Both the position numbers and the translations under genes were made by a program. A stretch of 64,000 bases of DNA. It comes from DTU013 sp964512095. GTDB lineage: Bacteria > Bacillota > Clostridia > Acetivibrionales > DTU013. Below are positions 50,952 through 60,372 of the stretch, piece by piece (the stretch's first letter is position 1; the number at the start of each line of letters is the position of its first letter). The stretch lies in the NCBI GenBank assembly GCA_964512095.1, contig CAZEIH010000008.1, positions 25,133-89,132 of the forward strand, in the 5' to 3' direction. The notes under the pieces were generated by a model that was not told where the DNA came from, made no database searches, and saw only the letters and a list, made by a program, of their open reading frames with translations.

Positions 50952-51758
50952 CTAAGCCGAGACAGCATTGTTATCTGAGTCATCAGTATCATTCTTTGTA
51001 GTAACCTTTTTCTCTTCAGGCGTTAAGAATATCTTAAGCTTCTGCTCAAGCATTTTGGGATTCTCTCCTGCCTGTATAGATATGACAGCTTCAGCAATCA
51101 TCTCTTTCTGATGCATTTCTTCATCGCTTTTTAATTTAAGCTTTCCTGCCATAGGGAGACAGATAAAATTAGAAATAACACTGCCATAAAATGTCGTTAC
51201 CAATGCAATGGACATTTGAGGCCCGATTTGGGATGGATCATCAAGCTTCAGCAACAAATTAATCAAGCCCAGCAACGTACCAATCATACCCCACGCAGGG
51301 AAGATAGCCCCCATCATGTTAAATATAGCCTGGCCTTTACCGTGTCTTGACTGCATGTTTTCTATTTCCGTATCCATGAAGTCCTTTATTGTTTCAGATT
51401 CAATCCCATCGACAACCAACTGCAGCGATTGCTGTATAAATGGGTCCGTCATCTGCTCAAGCTCTGGCTCAATAGACAGCAAGCCTTCTCTTCTAGTTTT
51501 CTCAGAAAGCTTTACAAGCATCTCTATCGTTTCATTTGATGATACTTTCTTATCTTTGAATATGTGGGCAGATACTTTAAATACGCCAATGACATCCTTA
51601 AGTCTAAAGTTAATTAGCGTTGAGCATATACCCCCGCCAACTGTTATAAATATCGAAGGAACATCCCAATAGGAGCCTAATTCTCCGCCGCCGATAAAAA
51701 TCGAAATAACTATGCAGGCTGCTCCCAAAACAAGACCTAAAATCGAACCTAAATCCAT
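50952..51758 (-). CDS. motA: Flagellar motor stator protein MotA
   Basis: A 268-residue membrane protein with four helices and a cytoplasmic loop that contacts FliG (SLSEKT-like EKTRREGLLSIEPEL). Helices 3-4 have FPAWGMIGTLLGLINLL and IALVTTFYGSVISNFICLP. Start ATG 51758 is nine bases after AAAGG; earlier TTG and ATG readings are less likely. Indicates flagellar motility, with cheX elsewhere in the window. Confidence 0.93.
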   Translation of the reverse strand: MDLGSILGLVLGAACIVISIFIGGGELGSYWDVPSIFITVGGGICSTLINFRLKDVIGVFKVSAHIFKDKKVSSNETIEMLVKLSEKTRREGLLSIEPELEQMTDPFIQQSLQLVVDGIESETIKDFMDTEIENMQSRHGKGQAIFNMMGAIFPAWGMIGTLLGLINLLLKLDDPSQIGPQMSIALVTTFYGSVISNFICLPMAGKLKLKSDEEMHQKEMIAEAVISIQAGENPKMLEQKLKIFLTPEEKKVTTKNDTDDSDNNAVSA

Positions 51759-51863
51759 ATCATTCATCCTTTGTTTAAGCAAAGTAATTTATTTATACTA
51801 CCACAAATATCATATCGGATAAAGTTTGCGATTTCATTATATCGTTTTTTAAATTAAGCTAAC

Positions 51864-53159
51864 TTATACGCTACCACTTGCAAGTGCATATGCAAGTGGT
51901 AGCTCAAGGGATTTTATAGAAAACCTGAGCTTAAGCCTGCTATATTCCCTTCCTATTCGTTTATAACTGTTTTTCAGACATTTAAAATCAATGGGGGAAT
52001 ACTCCTGAAGAGCTATTAGGTATTTTTTATCATAAAGGTTACTGTTGCACGAAACTGCGCCCATTATAAGAAAAACTATGCTTTTTTTCATAAGATCTTT
52101 TACCATATCTGCCGCAGCACCTTTGAAGCATCTGTCAGCTTCCATAATTCCTATGCTGAAATTGATTAACCTATTTGTAAGGCGTTGTGTTTCTTCAATA
52201 CCACAGCTTTCTGAAAACAAAGTTTTATGTCCACAGCCTTTATCTGCTACAACATCCTGCAAGTCATCTACAAGCTGCAATAGTAGGCCAAAGTGAAATA
52301 TGAATTCCCCTTCAGCATCCGAAAGATGACCTTTTACAAGGCAACCATCAGCCAGTACAGAGCTTCCACCTTTTTCTGTGCTAATATCAAGTATGTCCTC
52401 TCTAATCAGCTCTACCGCTCCATCCTGCTGCATGCTTCTGACCTGAGCATTATGTATCCCATTCAGACTTTGGTACACCATTGGATAATGACTGCGTGCA
52501 TACTGGGCCTCAATTACTGCTACCAGCTTAAAAAGCTTATCTTCAAGGGGTGTTTCAGCTGCTACAGGTTTTCCCGACAGCCTTTCACCCAGCTTGTTAT
52601 TGGTATTGTGCTTTTTTGCATCAGAAACCCTATTGGTATCTATAAAGTTGTCCGTATATGGGTAAAGCATACTATAGGCTAGAATAGATGGGGTTAGCTC
52701 TATATTTCTTTCCATCAGCTTCTGGATACAGTTCATTATCCACACATTTCTCAGAGACTGAAAAATATCATCAAACCTAAAATTCGCATCAAAGCGTCGG
52801 GCTTCAGAAATAAAATCCGCAGTTACATCACAAAAACCATCATTAAGTAAGACCTTCATACTTTCTCCACTTATTCCTACGATATTTACTCCGCAGTTAT
52901 ATATGAGCCTCTTAAAGGAAGTGCCCCATTGTGTCATGTCATCCCTGCCATTGCCTTTAAAAGCCTTTACAAGCTTTATGGAATCATCGATAAAGGCTTT
53001 CATACTGACTTCATTGACAGTCTGCTCCCTCTCATCATACCTTCTATGAAAAAGAGGGAAAGTATCAGGTGTACTTTCCCAGGCTTTTATAGACTTTATC
53101 TTAAACTCATTAATTAAGGCATCATTGCCGATAATAGTACCCATCAGGCCTCCACCCAT
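51864..53159 (-). CDS. Class I isoprenoid enzyme (prenyl/terpene synthase-like), function unknown
   Basis: A 431-residue soluble, mostly helical protein with two acidic metal sites typical of class I isoprenoid enzymes: DNFID (Asp170-Asp174) and VDDLQD (Asp298, Asp299, Asp302) in helical contexts. The first motif is not the DDxxD of standard polyprenyl synthases, and the protein is about 100 residues longer, so it may be a terpene or head-to-head condensing enzyme. Its start overlaps the pspC stop (TAATG). The last codons are within a perfect 13-bp palindrome. Substrate unknown. Confidence 0.7.
   Translation of the reverse strand: MGGGLMGTIIGNDALINEFKIKSIKAWESTPDTFPLFHRRYDEREQTVNEVSMKAFIDDSIKLVKAFKGNGRDDMTQWGTSFKRLIYNCGVNIVGISGESMKVLLNDGFCDVTADFISEARRFDANFRFDDIFQSLRNVWIMNCIQKLMERNIELTPSILAYSMLYPYTDNFIDTNRVSDAKKHNTNNKLGERLSGKPVAAETPLEDKLFKLVAVIEAQYARSHYPMVYQSLNGIHNAQVRSMQQDGAVELIREDILDISTEKGGSSVLADGCLVKGHLSDAEGEFIFHFGLLLQLVDDLQDVVADKGCGHKTLFSESCGIEETQRLTNRLINFSIGIMEADRCFKGAAADMVKDLMKKSIVFLIMGAVSCNSNLYDKKYLIALQEYSPIDFKCLKNSYKRIGREYSRLKLRFSIKSLELPLAYALASGSV
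51870..51903. terminator. Perfect 13-bp palindrome overlapping the gene end
   Basis: GCTACCACTTGCA and TGCAAGTGGTAGC with an eight-base loop. One arm encodes the C terminus of the isoprenoid enzyme on the minus strand. No clear T run follows, so it may be a terminator or mRNA-stabilising stem. Confidence 0.5.
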
Positions 53160-53674
53160 TATTTTTTACCCCGATATACTATGAAACCACCTATAACGAC
53201 CAATAGCAGTGGTATCAGTAATTCAGATCTAAAATAATTCGTTGGCAAAATTTGCTTTCCAAGTGCCAGAACTCCCACACCAACAAGAATAGCTCCCAAT
53301 ACCACCTTGCTCTTTTCCGGGTTTTGTTTGGCGGGACGATCCCATTCACCTGCATCATTATAGAAATCGTTTACAAAATCATCCTCGCTGTCTGTTCTTG
53401 CACCGGGATTCGAATATGCACCGGGATTCGAATATGAATTGTTGTAGGCTTCCTCTCTGGATTTCTGATTCCATTGTCTATCGTCAGGTACATAGCCCTT
53501 GTCCTCAGGCATAATCAACGCTGCTATGATATAGACAATAACTCCCCATCCCATTAGCAATGCCAATATGGCGACTATTCTGACTATAATAACATCTATA
53601 TGGAGGTATTCAGCTAAGCCTCCACACACTCCTAACAATACTCTGCTTCTTTTTGATCTATACAGCCTTCTCAT
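53159..53674 (-). CDS. PspC-domain membrane protein
   Basis: A 171-residue protein with the phage-shock-protein-C domain at the N terminus: LYRSKRSRVLLGVCGGLAEYLHID, followed by one to two membrane helices, a Gly/Pro/Asn-rich linker with SNPGAYSNPGAR, and two further hydrophobic helices near the end. In other Firmicutes such proteins sense envelope stress. GGAG is eight bases before ATG 53674; a nearby ATG at 53680 is the alternative. It shares a one-base overlap with the isoprenoid enzyme gene and is probably co-transcribed with it. Confidence 0.85.
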   Translation of the reverse strand: MRRLYRSKRSRVLLGVCGGLAEYLHIDVIIVRIVAILALLMGWGVIVYIIAALIMPEDKGYVPDDRQWNQKSREEAYNNSYSNPGAYSNPGARTDSEDDFVNDFYNDAGEWDRPAKQNPEKSKVVLGAILVGVGVLALGKQILPTNYFRSELLIPLLLVVIGGFIVYRGKK

Positions 53675-53808
53675 ATTCATTACTCCTTATTTTTGATAAG
53701 CTACTTCACACTATCCTTTTGATTGTGCTTTCATAAGATAATACGATGTTCCTTCGTAAATGTCTAATAATTTGGCCAATATTTTTGGGACGTCAAGCAC
53801 CCCTTACT

Positions 53809-54558
53809 CTAAACTGTCATCACACATTTCCCATCATACGTTGGCTTTATTTCAGCTCCAGGCGGTACTATGAGAAACTCCTCACTATTCCATTCTCCAT
53901 TGACTAGCGCGTCTATAAGTCTTGTACTGCCCTTGATAAAACGAGTCTGTTTTCCCAACTTCTTTGCATGCTCACGGAAGGATTCTCGAATATCTGTGTC
54001 TTCGAAGCCTTCCAACTCAATATATGTGAGGAAGTCAACTTCATTTTTTGTCCCCATCATATCGATAATATAATCAGCATTATCTTCTCCATATTTTTCT
54101 ACAAGCTCTTTATAATACACATCCTCTTCATCTCGGGTCATGCCCATGGCACCGCCCTGGTACCAGCCACCAAGACGCTCATAGTAGCAGTATGACGACC
54201 ACTGGGCACTGGGCGTCTCACCAAAATGCTCCAAAAAAGCTGCTCTACTTCCAAGAAAAATTGTGCAACAATCATGAGCCCTGGGTATGACCAGAGGAAT
54301 AGAACGGGATTTAAGTCCCGATACACTGTTCCCGCATAGTCCATATCCAAGAAGTATAGCATCGTATTTCTCAGATGCTCTATCGATAATGTCCTGTATC
54401 TCATGTCTTAGCTCATCTGGCTTCACATGTGAACGCAGCTCCGTAAATTCAGTATCTAGAATATTATGAGTGTTTGCTGCAGACGAATAAACGAGTCTTG
54501 AAAATATCTCACATGAAATCAGCTTATAGCGCTTCGTCCCGGCCTCGCTACATCTCAT
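53809..54558 (-). CDS. DUF1638 protein
   Basis: A 249-residue cytoplasmic protein. Family landmarks are YDAILLGYGLCGNSVSGLKSRSIPLVIPRAHDCCTIFLGS and WYQGGAMGM. The cysteines in GLCGN and HDCC may bind metal. DUF1638 genes often occur near corrinoid and methyltransferase genes in anaerobes, but none is here and the function is unknown. ATG overlaps the stop of the flippase-like gene (ATGA). Confidence 0.85.
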   Translation of the reverse strand: MRCSEAGTKRYKLISCEIFSRLVYSSAANTHNILDTEFTELRSHVKPDELRHEIQDIIDRASEKYDAILLGYGLCGNSVSGLKSRSIPLVIPRAHDCCTIFLGSRAAFLEHFGETPSAQWSSYCYYERLGGWYQGGAMGMTRDEEDVYYKELVEKYGEDNADYIIDMMGTKNEVDFLTYIELEGFEDTDIRESFREHAKKLGKQTRFIKGSTRLIDALVNGEWNSEEFLIVPPGAEIKPTYDGKCVMTV

Positions 54559-55682
54559 TTGTGTTCCCCCTTGAAGGGTTTGCTTTGTACGTATGTAGAT
54601 TTCTTGCTGTTTATTAGCCTGTACCTGCGCCCATGAACCTTGTTTTGATGAACACCCAGCTCTTGCTGTGACGCATGCTTAAGGGGCTTCTCCGGTGCAA
54701 ACAAAGCAAAAAGACCTCCAAAAATTACAGAAGGATAATAACTCAGAAGCCTGTAAACAAGAATAACCGGTATAATAAAGCTTTTTCTAAAAAACATACC
54801 ATAGAACAGATAGCTAAGACCTTCTACTCCTCCTGTAGCTCCTGGAGTTGGAACAAGAAGAGACAGCAGAACTACCATCGACTGGGACGCTATCACTTCC
54901 ATTGGAGATACTCGGAAGGACTCAACAGCCAGTTGTATAAAGTAGGTTATTAAAAAGAGAAATGTGAACTGGAGCACCTGAAAAACTGTCAATCTCAGCA
55001 AGAGCCTCCGGTCCTTTTTAATTATTCTAGCTCCTCCCCGGAAACTATCTAGCTCAGTATTAATTTTTCTTTTAAGTTTGGACGCATTTTTTACAAGCTT
55101 TAGCTTTGAGAAAACACCGATGAAAAATAGAAGTATTTTTTTTGCTGAGTGCCCTTTGAACAAAAGTAGTATAACAAACACAAGAAAGGCTGTGTTTATT
55201 GCAAGTCCAGATAAAAAGAAGTAATTGAACTCCGGTATCCTGGACGCAAACACACTACCGTAGAAGAAGTACTCAACGATACCATATCCAACAATTATTG
55301 CCTGATGAATAAACGTTTTAACAACGAATATAGATGCGGCAACGCCTGGTGTTAACCCATCCTTTACCATTATGTAAGCCTGTATAGGTTCTCCACCTCC
55401 CGCAAAGGGAGTAATGGAATGAAAAAACTGACCTATCATGGTAACTCTGACAGAATCTCTAAGTCTATGGCTTTTTTTTATTGTCACAGTTATCCTGTGC
55501 AGGACTATTGCATCAAAAACCCAGTACATAACCATGCAACCAAAACCTGCAAGCAACCAATACCCATTAGCATTTTTTACCATGTGTAGTAGCTCATCAA
55601 AGCTGTCAGTAAAAAATATAAGCGCAATAAGCAATATCGCCGAGGATAACACTATAAATAATTTAAATATTTTTTTCTTCAT
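54555..55682 (-). CDS. Flippase-like membrane protein (LPG-synthase TM-region family)
   Basis: A 375-residue integral membrane protein with about eight helices from the family of lysylphosphatidylglycerol-synthase transmembrane domains and related YbhN proteins. Conserved MIGQFFHSITPFAGGGEPIQAYIM and VPTPGATGGVEGL are diagnostic. It has no synthase domain, so a lipid-flippase or transport role is inferred. The DUF2156 protein at 1.8 kb is the separate catalytic-domain type, but the two are far apart and a partnership is speculative. Confidence 0.85.
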   Translation of the reverse strand: MKKKIFKLFIVLSSAILLIALIFFTDSFDELLHMVKNANGYWLLAGFGCMVMYWVFDAIVLHRITVTIKKSHRLRDSVRVTMIGQFFHSITPFAGGGEPIQAYIMVKDGLTPGVAASIFVVKTFIHQAIIVGYGIVEYFFYGSVFASRIPEFNYFFLSGLAINTAFLVFVILLLFKGHSAKKILLFFIGVFSKLKLVKNASKLKRKINTELDSFRGGARIIKKDRRLLLRLTVFQVLQFTFLFLITYFIQLAVESFRVSPMEVIASQSMVVLLSLLVPTPGATGGVEGLSYLFYGMFFRKSFIIPVILVYRLLSYYPSVIFGGLFALFAPEKPLKHASQQELGVHQNKVHGRRYRLINSKKSTYVQSKPFKGEHK

Positions 55683-55706
55683 AATTTATCTTTTGGACCG
55701 GATAAG

Positions 55707-56114
55707 TCATGCCTCAGTAGGCAGATCATCGATTACCTCGACTTTATTTGCCTCCTTGTCTATATTGACACCAAGTACGCTTACATTGACATTGAGAACC
55801 TCAAGCCCTGTCATTCCCTCTATCGCGTCTCGTACCCTGCTTTGCATGTCACGGGCTACCTCATGAATCTTGCAGCCGTATTGCATTACAACAGCAAGGT
55901 CCAAACTGACTTGGTCTTCCTTCATATCAACCTTGATGCCCTTACTTGGTGCTTTTCTTCCAAGCATACCAGCAATACCATCAACAAAGCCGCCCCCCAT
56001 GGATGCTACATTTTCAGTACCTGTTGCAGCAATACCAGCGATAGTTGCTATGACATCTTCTGAAATCCTAATCTTGTCCTCTCTACTTTGTTTCTCATTT
56101 ACTAATTCACTCAT
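55707..56114 (-). CDS. Asp23/Gls24 family protein
   Basis: A 135-residue protein of the alkaline-shock (Asp23) family: ISEDVIATIAGIAATGTENVASM at the start, DLAVVMQYGCKIHEVARDMQSRV in the middle and NVNVLGV-type end. Family members associate with membrane or wall homeostasis. GGAG precedes the ATG. It heads the Gls24-flippase-DUF1638 group. Role in this organism unknown. Confidence 0.9.
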   Translation of the reverse strand: MSELVNEKQSREDKIRISEDVIATIAGIAATGTENVASMGGGFVDGIAGMLGRKAPSKGIKVDMKEDQVSLDLAVVMQYGCKIHEVARDMQSRVRDAIEGMTGLEVLNVNVSVLGVNIDKEANKVEVIDDLPTEA

Positions 56115-56146
56115 ATTATACGTCTCCTTTTCAAATTTGTTTAAAC

Positions 56147-57535
56147 CTAAAAGTCGGCAGACTTAGTTGTCCTTGGAAAAGGTATAACATCCCTGATATT
56201 CGACATACCCGTCAAATACATTACTGCTCTTTCAAATCCAAGACCGAATCCTGCATGCTTTGTACCACCATATTTGCGAAGGTCCAAATACCAATCGTAT
56301 TCCTCTGGAGCCAAGCCCATCTCCTTCATACGCTGACATAACAAATCATAGCGTTCTTCCCTCTGGCTACCCCCTATGATTTCACCAACCCCCGGGACAA
56401 GCAAATCCATAGCCGCAACCGTCTTGTCGTCATCGTTAAGCCGCATATAAAATGCCTTTATATCCTTAGGATAATCCGTCAGGAATACAGGCTTCCCAAA
56501 TACCTTTTCCGTCAGGTACCTCTCATGCTCTGTTTGCAAATCAACTCCCCATTTTACAGGATAGTCAAAATTCGAGTTATTCTTTTCAAGAATTTTCACA
56601 GCATCCGTATAAGTAAGATGCCCAAAATCAGATTGAACTATGTTGTTAAGTCTGTCAAGAAGCGTTTTGTCAACGAATTTATTGAGAAATTCCAGCTCCT
56701 CAGGTACATTTTCAAGGCAGTAACCGATAAGATATTTCATCATATCTTCGGCTAAGGCCATATCATCATTAAGATCTGCGAATGCTATTTCAGGCTCTAT
56801 CATCCAAAACTCGGCAGCGTGTCTTGCTGTGTTAGAATTTTCAGCCCGGAATGTGGGCCCAAATGTATATATTTTTCCGTATGCCATACAGTATGCCTCT
56901 CCCGAAAGCTGGCCGCTAACAGTAAGGCTTGCCTGTTTACCAAAAAAGTCATGGGAGTAATCTACGCCTCCCTGCTCATTTCTAGGAATATTGTCATAGT
57001 CCAAAGTAGTAACCTTGAACATTTCTCCAGCTCCCTCACAGTCACTTGCGGTAATGATAGGCGTTTGTACATAAACAAAGCCTCTTTCCTGGAAAAAGCG
57101 ATGGATTGCAAAAGAAGCGGCACTCCTAAGTCTGAATACGGCTGAGAAGGTATTGGTTCTCGGCCTTAGATGGGCTATTGTCCGCAAAAATTCAAAGGTA
57201 TGGCGCTTTTTCTGTAATGGGTAATCTGATGTACAAAAGCCCTCTACAACAACCTCAGTTGCCTTAAGCTCAAAAGGTTGCTTTGCTTCCGGAGTAGCAA
57301 TCAGCTGTCCCCTGACCTTTATTGAGGACCCTTGGGGTAGCTTGGTTATCTCCTTAAAATTGTCTAAAGCCTCATCAAATACTATCTGGACATTTTGAAA
57401 AAAAGATCCGTCATTTAACTCAATAAATCCAAAGGTTTTCGAATCCCTTATTGTTCTAACCCAGCCAGCTAATTCTATCTCTTTTCCAAAATGCTCGCCG
57501 GCCTCTCTGTATAATTGTTTTATGTTGTATTTCAC
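56147..57535 (-). CDS. asnS: Asparaginyl-tRNA synthetase
   Basis: A 462-residue class IIb synthetase. OB-fold anticodon domain at the N terminus (GWVRTIRDSKTFGFIELNDGS), motif 2 with FRAENSNTARHAAEFWMIEPE and motif 3 GFGLGFERAVMYLTG. The GTG at 57535 has GGAGG at seven bases; a TTG immediately before it is possible. No T-box leader was found in the upstream region. Confidence 0.95.
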   Translation of the reverse strand: MKYNIKQLYREAGEHFGKEIELAGWVRTIRDSKTFGFIELNDGSFFQNVQIVFDEALDNFKEITKLPQGSSIKVRGQLIATPEAKQPFELKATEVVVEGFCTSDYPLQKKRHTFEFLRTIAHLRPRTNTFSAVFRLRSAASFAIHRFFQERGFVYVQTPIITASDCEGAGEMFKVTTLDYDNIPRNEQGGVDYSHDFFGKQASLTVSGQLSGEAYCMAYGKIYTFGPTFRAENSNTARHAAEFWMIEPEIAFADLNDDMALAEDMMKYLIGYCLENVPEELEFLNKFVDKTLLDRLNNIVQSDFGHLTYTDAVKILEKNNSNFDYPVKWGVDLQTEHERYLTEKVFGKPVFLTDYPKDIKAFYMRLNDDDKTVAAMDLLVPGVGEIIGGSQREERYDLLCQRMKEMGLAPEEYDWYLDLRKYGGTKHAGFGLGFERAVMYLTGMSNIRDVIPFPRTTKSADF

Positions 57536-57698
57536 CAAGCTTCCTCCCTTTGTTTAAATGTTAATAATCAGCATATTTAGTTTTTTTATATCCCTATCAA
57601 TAATTATATTGCTATTATAACATATACATTGTACCATGTAATAAAATTCCCCCGAAAATAAGTTCAAATTCAGCTTAGCTGTTAAAAGCTCTCTTATG

Positions 57699-57727
57699 TT
57701 GTTTAAAGTCCTCTAATAAAGTATAAT
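57699..57727 (+). promoter_or_regulatory. Possible sigma-A promoter of the phosphoesterase gene
   Basis: TTGTTT (57699-57704), 17-base spacer and a perfect TATAAT (57722-57727), 42 bases before the start codon. Only the -10 is a strong match. Confidence 0.5.
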
Positions 57728-57768
57728 ACTTTAATAGCACGAAAAAACAAGCCGAAGCATGGTGAATT

Positions 57769-58362
57769 ATGAAAATTTTACTGGTTGCTGACAGAGAAGA
57801 GCCTTATATTTGGGATTATTTTGACAAGGAACGTTTTAAGGATGTTGATCTGGTATTGTCCTGCGGTGACGTGAAGGCAGAATATCTGTCTTTTCTTGTT
57901 ACAATGATTAAAGCCCCCCTCTTCTATGTCCCGGGAAATCATAATAGAAGATATATTTTGGAGCCTCCCGAGGGCTGTGAATCTGCCGATGATAGTATCC
58001 TTGTATATAAGGGAGTGAGGATATTAGGTCTTGGAGGCAGTATAAATTATAACAATAAAGAATTCCAGTATACAGAACAACAGATGGCAAAACGAATTCG
58101 CAAGCTAAAACGCACTCTTAAAAAGCATAAAGGCTTCGACGTTTTGCTCTCCCATTCACCAGCTGCCGGCCTGGGCGATGGAACAGACCGAGCCCATATC
58201 GGTTTTCAAAGCTTTGTGGAATTGCTGGACAAGTATTCCCCAAAGTACTTCTTCCATGGACACCAGCACCTCAACTACGGCCGACTCTCAAGAACAATGC
58301 AATATAAAGACACTACAATAGTAAATGCCTTTGGATATTATCTTATCGATTGTGAATTTTAG
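57769..58362 (+). CDS. Calcineurin-like metallophosphoesterase
   Basis: A 197-residue protein of the metallophosphoesterase fold. Dimetal motifs GDV at the second strand, PGNHNRRY (GNH) and HGHQHLNYG (GHxH) are present. The usual first DxH appears as ADREEPY, so one metal ligand may be altered or displaced. It stands alone on the plus strand between asnS and the BMP-domain gene. Substrate unknown. Confidence 0.85.
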   Translation: MKILLVADREEPYIWDYFDKERFKDVDLVLSCGDVKAEYLSFLVTMIKAPLFYVPGNHNRRYILEPPEGCESADDSILVYKGVRILGLGGSINYNNKEFQYTEQQMAKRIRKLKRTLKKHKGFDVLLSHSPAAGLGDGTDRAHIGFQSFVELLDKYSPKYFFHGHQHLNYGRLSRTMQYKDTTIVNAFGYYLIDCEF

Positions 58363-58377
58363 GAAGACCGGCGGCTC

Positions 58378-60300
58378 TCATATTTGGCTGTTTTCCATAA
58401 CTGGAAGCTCTCCATCTATTATATCAACATACCAGTCCATACCGATTATCTGTTCCCTGGTTGCAACTTCATCCTTCTTAACACGCAACATTCCATCCTG
58501 GCTGTATATGGGACCTGTAAACGGATGATACAAACCATTACATATCATCTTTACCATGAAGTCCAATAATTTTTGCGTTTCAGTGGGTACAAGTCTGCGG
58601 GAATAAAAGAAATCCACAATGCCAGAATCCATGCCCCACCAGAAATTAATAAGCTTCTGACCTGTGCTAAAGGATTTCCAAGAGCCCTTCATAAGGTTCC
58701 GAAGCATTTTCTCATAGAATATTCCCCAATTCCAGACAGGGGCAGCTATGTACTCATTTTTTTGCCCATCCTTCCCATCCATCAAAGCATATACACCGTA
58801 TTCATCAGTCTCCTTGCGGTTTGAGAGTGTGTCGTGATGAGAAATAACATCCGCCCCCTGGCGTATCAAGGCCTCGCTGATTTCTTCTGCATGCTGCCTG
58901 TCATCCCAGTTGTTAATGAACTCAACCTTTACCTTGACATTAGGGTTTACCATCCTAGCTCCAAGGGCAAATGAATTGATTCCGTTTACGACATCAGATA
59001 TAGGCCGAGTACCTACATATCCTAGCATATTAGTCTTGGTTACAGCTCCTGACGCTATTCCCGCAAGGAACCTGGGTTCATACATCCTTCCAAAATATGT
59101 GTTCACATGTTTGAAGGAATGGGTTTCAGAGCAGTTAAGGTATTTTGTTTCGGGAAATTCAAGGGCAGCCTTTAGTGTAGCATTTATAAATGCTGGACTT
59201 GTAACAAAAACCACATCATTTCCATCCTTGGCCAGCTGCTTGAGGGTTCCAAAGGCCTCAGCAGTTTCGGGCACATTATCCACAAAGGACGTGCTTATTG
59301 CATCCCCAAAGACCTTGCTTACATGAATCCTGCCCATTTCCTGGGCATATGTCCAGCTTGAGCTGTTGGTGTCCTTGGCATATACAAAGGCAACTTTCAG
59401 GGTTTTCTTAGGCAACACAAATGTTGTTAGCGTTGAAATAAGGCTTTCTCCGGTATCTTCTGCCGGCACTGTCTGAATACCAACAGGCTTATTGCTGCTC
59501 ATCTGATTAAGCTCGACCAAAAAGCTACTAAGCCTCGCCTTAACCTTTTGCTCCTCGATTTCTTTAGGCATACCGTAGACTGTTATGTATTCTAAAAACG
59601 CATCACCGGTTGTTATAGGAAGCTCCTGGCCACCCAACTCCAAATATAACTTTCTAAAGGGCAGATATATTGAGTTAGCAAAATATTTATATTTATCAAA
59701 ATCAATATATTTCTCTGCCAGCTCGAAATTGTCCAGATAACCCAAAAGCTTGTTGAATGAATTCCTCTTTGTAAACCAAATTAGATTAATACCTGTCTTT
59801 TTATAGAAATCCATAAATTCGTAATATATCGAAATGTTAATATCATTTTCATCCCGCTTTGGCACAAGCCTAGAGACCCTTCCCTGTATTGAGTAGGCAT
59901 CGAAATACTTCAGAACACTGACTCTTTTGTTTCCTTCCACTACATAAAACCAGTTGAGGTATTCATATACCTTTATAGGATCCCTTATGCCCTCATTTAT
60001 ATGGGCCTTGCATAAATTAGCCCACTTACCGGCAAATTCGGTCTTCTGTGTGAGAAGTGGCATGAAATTGCCTGCGAAGGATCTGCTCCTTCCATATGTA
60101 TAGGTTCCGACGATTTTTTTAAGGGGAAGTTCTATGATTCCCAAGTCCAATTCGTAAATTATTTCAATATTTTTCAGAACACCTTCCATGAACGGCAGAT
60201 ATCCCGTCAAACCTTTGGATATTCTTTTGGAGTATTCCTTTACACCAAGCTTTCGTGCCGTCAAGTAATGGCTACCTGCTGTTGCTCTATCCATTTCCAT
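58378..60300 (-). CDS. Cytoplasmic fusion: ParB-like region plus BMP/PnrA-type nucleoside-binding domain
   Basis: A 640-residue protein without signal peptide or membrane helix. Residues about 60-140 include VVEGNKRVSVLKYF, resembling the ParB/Srx nucleotide-binding core. Residues from about 300 to 600 match the BMP (PnrA, nucleoside-binding) fold, with KVAFVYAKDTNSSSWTYAQEMGR and NMLGYVGTRPISDVVNGINSFALGAR. BMP proteins are normally exported lipoproteins of ABC importers; a cytoplasmic form joined to a ParB-like part is unusual and could be a nucleoside-sensing regulator. Start ATG 60300 follows GGGTGAG. Confidence 0.8.
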   Translation of the reverse strand: MEMDRATAGSHYLTARKLGVKEYSKRISKGLTGYLPFMEGVLKNIEIIYELDLGIIELPLKKIVGTYTYGRSRSFAGNFMPLLTQKTEFAGKWANLCKAHINEGIRDPIKVYEYLNWFYVVEGNKRVSVLKYFDAYSIQGRVSRLVPKRDENDINISIYYEFMDFYKKTGINLIWFTKRNSFNKLLGYLDNFELAEKYIDFDKYKYFANSIYLPFRKLYLELGGQELPITTGDAFLEYITVYGMPKEIEEQKVKARLSSFLVELNQMSSNKPVGIQTVPAEDTGESLISTLTTFVLPKKTLKVAFVYAKDTNSSSWTYAQEMGRIHVSKVFGDAISTSFVDNVPETAEAFGTLKQLAKDGNDVVFVTSPAFINATLKAALEFPETKYLNCSETHSFKHVNTYFGRMYEPRFLAGIASGAVTKTNMLGYVGTRPISDVVNGINSFALGARMVNPNVKVKVEFINNWDDRQHAEEISEALIRQGADVISHHDTLSNRKETDEYGVYALMDGKDGQKNEYIAAPVWNWGIFYEKMLRNLMKGSWKSFSTGQKLINFWWGMDSGIVDFFYSRRLVPTETQKLLDFMVKMICNGLYHPFTGPIYSQDGMLRVKKDEVATREQIIGMDWYVDIIDGELPVMENSQI

Positions 60301-60372
60301 ATTCACTCACCCTTTCCCCATTTGCACAATGCTCCACAGCTGTTTTATAAAGCCCTGCCATTTTGCACCTGA

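Noticed and set aside
57539..57768. T-box leader upstream of asnS
   Set aside because: No specifier loop, T-box sequence or antiterminator is visible; only AT-rich DNA with divergent promoter-like boxes.
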